From NCBI RefSeq assembly GCF_003855255.1, contig NZ_CP034072.1, forward strand, positions 1 to 64,000: a DNA stretch of 64,000 nucleotides. Direction: 5' to 3'. The notes beneath the pieces are model-generated. The model worked only from the letters and a program-made list of their open reading frames with translations, searched no databases and was not told the origin of the DNA. This DNA comes from Mycolicibacterium nivoides (GTDB taxonomy: Bacteria > Actinomycetota > Actinomycetes > Mycobacteriales > Mycobacteriaceae). Shown here in pieces: positions 60,697 through 64,000 of the stretch (its first letter is position 1; every line of letters starts with the position of its first letter). Made by a program: the position numbers and the translations under genes.

Positions 60697-62067
60697 TCAG
60701 GCGTGTGCGACCCGGAGCAGCTCGGCCACGCTCGCCAGCTTCACCCGGGGGCGGCCCACCGATTCGCCTGCGGCGCGCTCATGCGCGTCGATCAGCTGCC
60801 AGTGCTCGCCGGTGACCAGGGCGGGCTGGTGTTCCAGCAGCCATTCGGCCAGTTCGCGGCCGTACTCGGAGCCGCGCTCGCCGACTCCGCCGGCCCGAAG
60901 ATCTTCCAGCAGGGTGTCGACGGTGTCCTGGGAGTCCTTCTTGTTGCTGCCGATCACGCCGGACGGTCCCCGCTTGATCCAGCCGACCACGTATTCGTTG
61001 CTGCTGCCGTCGATGCGTCCGCCGGTGTGCGGAATGGTGCCGGAGCGTTCGTCGAACGGCAGCCCCGGTGTGGGCACGCCGCGGTAACCGACCGCCCGCA
61101 CCACCAGTTGGACGGGTAGCTCTTCGCGCTCGCCGGTGTCCTTGGCCACCATGCGGCCGTCCGCGTCACGGACAAGTTCGTTGCGGCCCAGCACAATCGA
61201 CTCGACACGATCCTCGCCGCGCAATTCGATGGGGGAGGTGCAGAAGCGGAACACGATGCGCCGCTTGGCTTCTCGTGGCTGTTCGTCGACGTACTTGCGC
61301 AGCACCCTGATGTTCTGCTTGACGGTCTTGCCCGCCGCCTCGAGGTCTTCGTCGGTGATGTCGTCGAAATCGGCCGGGTCGAGGATGACGTCGACGTCGC
61401 CCAGCCCCTCAAGGTCACCGAGTTCGCGGAGTTCCAGCGTCGTGAACGTCGCCTGCAACGGTCCGCGGCGCCCGATCACGACGACCTCTTCCACCCCACG
61501 GGTGTCCAGCGAGGCCAGCGCGTGGTCGGCGATGTCGGTGTTGGCCAGGGCCTGTGGGTCGCTGACCAGGATGCGGGCCACGTCCAGGGCGACGTTGCCG
61601 TTGCCGACCACCACCGCGCGTCCGCCCGCCAGATCGGGTGCCATGCCGTCGAAATGGGGATGAGCGTTGTACCAGCCGACGAAGTCCACCGCGGCGACGC
61701 TGCCGGGCAACTCCTCTCCGGGGATGTGTAGCGCCCGGTCGGATTGCGCACCGATGGCATAGACCACCGAGTCATAGCGCTGTGCCAGTTCGGCCGGAGT
61801 GATGTGCTCGCCGACCTTGATGTTGCCGAAGAACCGGAACCGGGGATCGGCCGCGGTCTTGTCGAACTGCGCGCTGATCGACTTGATCTTGGGGTGGTCG
61901 GGCGCCACGCCCGAACGCACCAACCCCCACGGGGTCGGCAGCATTTCGAGCATGTCGACTCGCACATCGCGATCGGAGTCGGGCAAATCGGCGAACTTGA
62001 GCAACGATGCGGCAGCAAAGAAACCCGAGGGGCCGGAGCCGACGATCGCTACATGATATGGGCGCAT
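60697..62067 (-). CDS. fprA: NADPH-ferredoxin reductase FprA
   Basis: A 456-aa adrenodoxin-reductase-type flavoenzyme, the same length as M. tuberculosis FprA. FAD loop: YHVAIVGSGPSGFFAAASLL. The next segment is TPWGLVRSGVAPDHPKIKSI. NADPH loop: AVVVGNGNVALDVARILVSD. The C-terminal FAD contact is VGWIKRGPSGVIGSNKKDSQ. It passes electrons from NADPH to ferredoxin for cytochromes P450. ATG 62067 is chosen; the frame stays open far upstream only as antisense of prfB. Confidence 0.95.
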   Translation of the reverse strand: MRPYHVAIVGSGPSGFFAAASLLKFADLPDSDRDVRVDMLEMLPTPWGLVRSGVAPDHPKIKSISAQFDKTAADPRFRFFGNIKVGEHITPAELAQRYDSVVYAIGAQSDRALHIPGEELPGSVAAVDFVGWYNAHPHFDGMAPDLAGGRAVVVGNGNVALDVARILVSDPQALANTDIADHALASLDTRGVEEVVVIGRRGPLQATFTTLELRELGDLEGLGDVDVILDPADFDDITDEDLEAAGKTVKQNIRVLRKYVDEQPREAKRRIVFRFCTSPIELRGEDRVESIVLGRNELVRDADGRMVAKDTGEREELPVQLVVRAVGYRGVPTPGLPFDERSGTIPHTGGRIDGSSNEYVVGWIKRGPSGVIGSNKKDSQDTVDTLLEDLRAGGVGERGSEYGRELAEWLLEHQPALVTGEHWQLIDAHERAAGESVGRPRVKLASVAELLRVAHA

Positions 62068-62217
62068 ACCCTGCCTTCTTACGAGCGGAAAAGCCATCAC
62101 AGCCCGACTCAACTGCGTGCTGTGACGGGTACCACCCGATGCTAAACACAGATCGTCGGCGGTGCCGCCAGTCGGAGAGAACTGCCGCCGAAATGCCGCC
62201 GGGTACCCTGAACATTC

Positions 62218-63336
62218 GTGGATCCAGACCGCCAAGCAGCCGTAGCCGCACTCGACACCACCCTGACGACCGTGGAGCGGGTGCTCGACATCGATGGCCT
62301 GCGCCAGCGGATCGACATGCTCGAGCAGCAGGCCTCCGACCCGAACCTCTGGGACGACCAGTCGCGGGCGCAGAAAGTCACCAGTGAGCTCTCGCATGCG
62401 CAGAGTGAGATGCGCCGGGTGCAGGACCTGCGTCAGCGCGTCGACGACCTGCCGGTGCTGTTCGAACTGGCTTTTGAAGAAGCCGGAGCAGAAGGTGACG
62501 ATGCGGTCGCCGAGGCCGACGCCGAACTCGCCAAGCTTCGCGAGGAGATCGAGACCCTCGAGGTCCGCACCCTGCTCTCGGGTGAGTACGACGAGCGCGA
62601 GGCCGTCGTGACGATCCGCTCCGGCGCCGGTGGCGTCGACGCCGCGGACTGGGCCGAGATGCTGATGCGGATGTACATCCGATGGGCGGAGAAGCACGAC
62701 TACCCGGTCGAGGTGTTCGACACCTCCTACGCCGAGGAAGCCGGGATCAAGAGCGCGACCTTCGCCGTGCACGCCCCGTTCGCCTACGGCACCCTCTCGG
62801 TCGAGCAGGGCACCCACCGGCTGGTCCGGATCAGCCCGTTCGACAACCAGAGCCGGCGCCAGACGTCGTTCGCCGACGTCGAGGTGCTCCCCGTCGTGGA
62901 AACCACCGACCACATCGACATTCCCGAAGGGGATCTGCGCGTCGACGTGTACCGCTCCAGCGGTCCCGGCGGGCAGTCGGTGAACACCACCGACTCCGCT
63001 GTCCGGCTCACCCACATCCCCACCGGTATCGTGGTGACCTGTCAGAACGAGAAGTCCCAGCTGCAGAACAAGGTCGCGGCCATGCGCGTGCTGCAGGCAC
63101 GGCTGCTGGAGCGCAAGCGATTGGAAGAGCGCGCCGAGATGGATGCGCTCAAGGGCGACGGTGGCAGCTCGTGGGGTAACCAGATGCGGTCCTATGTTCT
63201 GCACCCCTATCAGATGGTGAAGGATCTGCGCACCGAGTACGAGGTCGGAAACCCGGCCACGGTGCTGGACGGAGACATCGACGGATTCCTGGAAGCAGGG
63301 ATCAGATGGCGCAACAGAAAAGATGACGACGACTAA
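62218..63336 (+). CDS. prfB: Peptide chain release factor 2
   Basis: A 372-aa class I release factor reading UGA and UAA. The peptidyl-hydrolase motif is [20 protein letters not shown] (GGQ). [20 protein letters not shown] marks the family, and the N-terminal helical domain starts [16 protein letters not shown]. The start is GTG 62218. The gene is a single open frame, without the in-frame stop and programmed +1 shift known from E. coli prfB. It is divergent from fprA, as in M. tuberculosis. Confidence 0.97.
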   Translation: MDPDRQAAVAALDTTLTTVERVLDIDGLRQRIDMLEQQASDPNLWDDQSRAQKVTSELSHAQSEMRRVQDLRQRVDDLPVLFELAFEEAGAEGDDAVAEADAELAKLREEIETLEVRTLLSGEYDEREAVVTIRSGAGGVDAADWAEMLMRMYIRWAEKHDYPVEVFDTSYAEEAGIKSATFAVHAPFAYGTLSVEQGTHRLVRISPFDNQSRRQTSFADVEVLPVVETTDHIDIPEGDLRVDVYRSSGPGGQSVNTTDSAVRLTHIPTGIVVTCQNEKSQLQNKVAAMRVLQARLLERKRLEERAEMDALKGDGGSSWGNQMRSYVLHPYQMVKDLRTEYEVGNPATVLDGDIDGFLEAGIRWRNRKDDDD

Positions 63337-64000
63337 TACGGTGCTAGCCCTTCCCCTCGCCGAGCGCTGGCACGATTTCTGGCACGGCGAGATCGGCGTG
63401 TGGATCCTGACCACCGGGCTGCACATCGCCCTGCTGCTGATCGGCGGCCTGCTCGCCGCGCGCTTCATCAACTGGGCCGCGCAACGCGTCGTGCGCCGGA
63501 TCGACGCCGAGTATCAGGAAAGCGACGCGCTGGTGCGCTCGGAGAGCGCCAAGCACCGGCAGGCCGTTGCCTCGGTGATCTCGTGGGTGTCGGTCGCAGT
63601 CCTTTTCATCATCGTGCTCGTCGAGGTCACCGATGCCCTCCAGGTGCCGGTCGCCTCCCTGGTCGCCCCGGCCGCCGTGCTCGGTGCCGCGCTCGGTTTC
63701 GGTGCGCAGCGCATCGTGCAGGACCTGCTCGCGGGTTTCTTCATCATCACCGAGAAGCAGTACGGCTTCGGTGACCTCGTCAGGCTGACGATCGCTGCCG
63801 CCAACGAGGCGGAGGGCACGGTCGAGGACGTCACGCTGCGCGTCACCAAGCTGCGGTCATCCGAGGGCGAGATGTACACCGTGCCCAACGGCCAGATCGT
63901 CAAGGCGCTGAACCTGTCCAAGGACTGGGCACGCGCGGTCGTCGACATCCCGGTCCCGGTGAGCGTCGACCTCAACCTGGTCAACGACGTGCTCAATGAC
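63323..64000 (+). CDS. MscS-family mechanosensitive channel, 3' end outside the window
   Basis: 226 codons are present. Two or three membrane helices are visible ([40 protein letters not shown]), then the pore helix and gate [40 protein letters not shown], and the beta domain [36 protein letters not shown]. It releases solutes on hypo-osmotic shock. ATG 63323 overlaps the prfB stop by 14 bp, so translation is coupled. Confidence 0.88.
   Translation, partial: MTTTNTVLALPLAERWHDFWHGEIGVWILTTGLHIALLLIGGLLAARFINWAAQRVVRRIDAEYQESDALVRSESAKHRQAVASVISWVSVAVLFIIVLVEVTDALQVPVASLVAPAAVLGAALGFGAQRIVQDLLAGFFIITEKQYGFGDLVRLTIAAANEAEGTVEDVTLRVTKLRSSEGEMYTVPNGQIVKALNLSKDWARAVVDIPVPVSVDLNLVNDVLND

Noticed and set aside
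62068..63471. 924-codon minus-strand frame extending fprA through prfB
   Set aside because: Only 60697-62067 has FprA sequence and family length (456 aa); the remainder is antisense to prfB.

Overview
The window comes from a high-GC member of the Mycobacteriaceae, most likely a non-tuberculous Mycolicibacterium. The right half carries complex I genes, an antigen 85 mycolyltransferase, MbtH/NRPS parts, FprA, PrfB and HisN. The order nuoA, response regulator-like gene, fadB4, fadE23, fadE24, hisN, fprA, prfB, mscS-like follows the M. tuberculosis Rv3145-Rv3104 neighbourhood, with extra genes inserted.

1-5.3 kb is accessory DNA damaged by insertion sequences: a Phd-like antitoxin-type gene with an 18-bp palindrome upstream, an IS3-family element (701-1949), a small membrane protein, and an IS481-family element (3250-4674) with a 14-bp target duplication. 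Removing the IS481 element with one copy of the duplication rejoins a broken gene in frame. A secreted nuclease lipoprotein follows.

5.3-25.3 kb looks like plasmid or conjugative-element DNA: a ParB-like protein, a DUF932 protein, an NrdH redoxin, a translationally coupled operon (DnaB N-terminal-like protein, small basic protein, secreted serine protease, membrane protein), about a dozen small orphan genes, an HNH endonuclease, an HTH protein, and a MobF-type relaxase/helicase. No integrase, replicase or type IV coupling protein is visible. The most unusual content is a family of seven 365-400 bp leaders (L1-L7). Each lies between an intrinsic terminator or hairpin and the start codon of a different small gene. 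Their hairpins are conserved with compensatory base changes, which suggests a structured cis-acting RNA or gene-cassette leader that I cannot match to a known class. A second leader type, with two small tandem hairpins, precedes both the ParB-like and the DUF932 genes.

25.3-33.1 kb is a patchwork. The relaxase reading frame runs at 25302 straight into motifs A6-A8 of an NRPS adenylation domain. A thioesterase fragment follows out of frame, then a methyltransferase, an acyltransferase-like gene, htpG and mbtH. An NRPS adenylation domain start (motifs A1-A5) then runs at about 33097 into the 3' part of nuoG on the opposite strand. The two half-domains at the ends of this 7.8-kb block are complementary: joining about 33099 to 25302 restores an in-frame adenylation domain. 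The block is therefore circularly permuted, by real rearrangement or by misassembly.

33.1-64 kb is chromosomal. The nuo operon (minus strand, nuoA to a 3'-truncated nuoG; nuoH-N not present) is followed by small stress and metabolic genes. An eight-gene, tightly packed catabolic operon (50122 to 42452) encodes a homogentisate-dioxygenase-like protein, hydrolase, CoA-transferase, HMG-CoA-lyase-like protein, TetR, acyl-CoA dehydrogenase, phosphotransferase and a small protein. Then come a redox pair, an acyl-CoA-dehydrogenase-like monooxygenase, antigen 85, fadB4/fadE23/fadE24, an HxlR/quinone-oxidoreductase divergent pair, hisN, fprA, prfB and the start of a MscS channel gene.
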